61,260 nucleotides of DNA from an uncultured Veillonella sp. (GTDB lineage: Bacteria; Bacillota; Negativicutes; Veillonellales; Veillonellaceae): contig CAJZEE010000002.1 of the NCBI GenBank assembly GCA_915066865.1, positions 1 to 61,260 on the forward strand. Direction: 5' to 3'. The notes beneath the pieces are model-generated. The model was given only the letters and a program-made list of their open reading frames with translations, was not told the origin of the DNA and did no database searches. Below, in pieces: positions 60,936 through 61,260 of this stretch; position 1 is the stretch's first letter, and every line of letters begins with the position of its first letter. The translations under genes were made by a program, and so were the position numbers.

Positions 60936-61260
60936 CTATTTTGATTTGCTAGTACTCTGAGCATCAATGCACCACCCAATATATACATCAGCTTTCTTTA
61001 GATCTTGCAATTCATCATCTTTTTTACCGGCTCGAATCAAATACTTCAAGGCATTACCTTTACAAAAACCTTTAAACTCCTCAGGAGTTAATGCAGCCCG
61101 TAATACATCAATGCTTTCAATATTTAATCCCGGTAACTTATAATGTTTTGGGCTTTTAACAGTATCATCAATGTCAGACTTTTTGCCACTAAAAAATTCT
61201 CTAATGGCTTTAACTTGCTCCTCAGTAAAGAAAAAGCTATTGTTTGGCTCTTTTTGTATT
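60936..61260 (-). CDS. DUF3310 protein, cut by the window edge
   Basis: Partial: at least 107 residues; the start lies beyond the right edge. The visible part contains SPKHYKLPGLNIESIDVL, then EEFKGFCKGNALKYLIRAG and KADVYIGW, the signature of DUF3310 phage proteins (some named nucleotide kinase-like, T7 gp1.7 relatives). It belongs to the early/middle phage region. Confidence 0.85.
   Translation of the reverse strand, partial: IQKEPNNSFFFTEEQVKAIREFFSGKKSDIDDTVKSPKHYKLPGLNIESIDVLRAALTPEEFKGFCKGNALKYLIRAGKKDDELQDLKKADVYIGWCIDAQSTSKSK

Larger units (their letters stand above)
34840..61260 (-). mobile_element. Prophage (left end, lysis to early region), runs off the window
   Basis: From about 34,850 to the right edge all genes are on the minus strand and follow the order of a tailed-phage late region read right to left: regulator, TerS/TerL, portal, head, tail, tip, lysis. 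Long tape measure, tail tube and chaperones indicate a long tail; no sheath gene was seen, so a siphovirus morphology is likely. Integrase, repressor and replication genes are not in the window. The exact left attachment site cannot be set without the right end. The host must be diderm, since spanin-like genes are present. Confidence 0.93.

Noticed and set aside
1..61260. CRISPR arrays and cas genes
   Set aside because: No series of equal repeats with unique spacers and no cas-like protein was seen.

Overview
The window looks like a contig end from a diderm Firmicute of the Negativicutes, most likely a Veillonella. This rests on a low-GC genome with Firmicute-style ribosome binding sites combined with outer-membrane genes (TonB-dependent receptor, TolC-type channel), plus an [FeFe] hydrogenase and a ulaABC-type PTS. 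The genus call is inference from gene content; no 16S gene is present. The first 17 bases are Illumina adapter, so the left edge is an assembly end.

Host region (about 18-34,700). A 1,673-residue TonB-dependent receptor with a second barrel-like half (193-5214) sits behind a promoter/hairpin that is duplicated at 60-178, presumably in front of a neighbouring gene lost off the contig. An AraC-family regulator lies upstream of it. Next come an ascorbate-type PTS (UlaABC) with a DUF454 protein, a divergent iron/cobalamin-type ABC importer (permease, ATPase, lipoprotein), a 57-residue unknown ORF, a Pit phosphate transporter with its DUF47 partner, an [FeFe] hydrogenase, an ABC-F ATPase, an acidic orphan, an MGDG-synthase-like glycosyltransferase, and the run mfd / MurJ-SpoVB-like flippase / mazG / HU. 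tRNA-Leu(UAG) follows. A complete cobalamin riboswitch with its own terminator then sits in front of only about 180 nt with no clear gene. The last host block is a tripartite exporter operon (TolC, HlyD, double-NBD ATPase, two ABC-2 permeases) and a small XRE-type protein.

Prophage (about 34,850 to the right edge, all on the minus strand). Transcription runs right to left. The order is: a DUF3310 protein cut by the edge, small early/middle proteins, a RinA/ArpU-like late regulator, a tRNA-Ser(UGA), a ParB-like protein and a glycosyltransferase-like protein, then TerS, TerL, portal, an SPP1-gp7-like minor head protein with a toxin-50-like C-terminus, scaffold, capsid, head-tail joining genes, tail tube, tail chaperones joined by a -1 frameshift signal, tape measure, a GTA-like tail-tip module (DUF2460, DUF2163, NlpC/P60, large tip protein), accessory tail proteins with an LRR-like segment, holin and M15 endolysin. 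It ends with two almost fully overlapping reading frames that both look like spanins. Integrase, repressor and replication genes are not in the window and should lie to the right.

Most notable points: (1) the overlapping spanin-like pair translated from a single Shine-Dalgarno, (2) the A AAA AAC frameshift site with a 9-bp stem in the tail chaperone gene, (3) the gene-less cobalamin riboswitch, (4) the double-barrel TonB receptor fusion, and (5) the duplicated, covarying hairpin that carries a Fur-like box.
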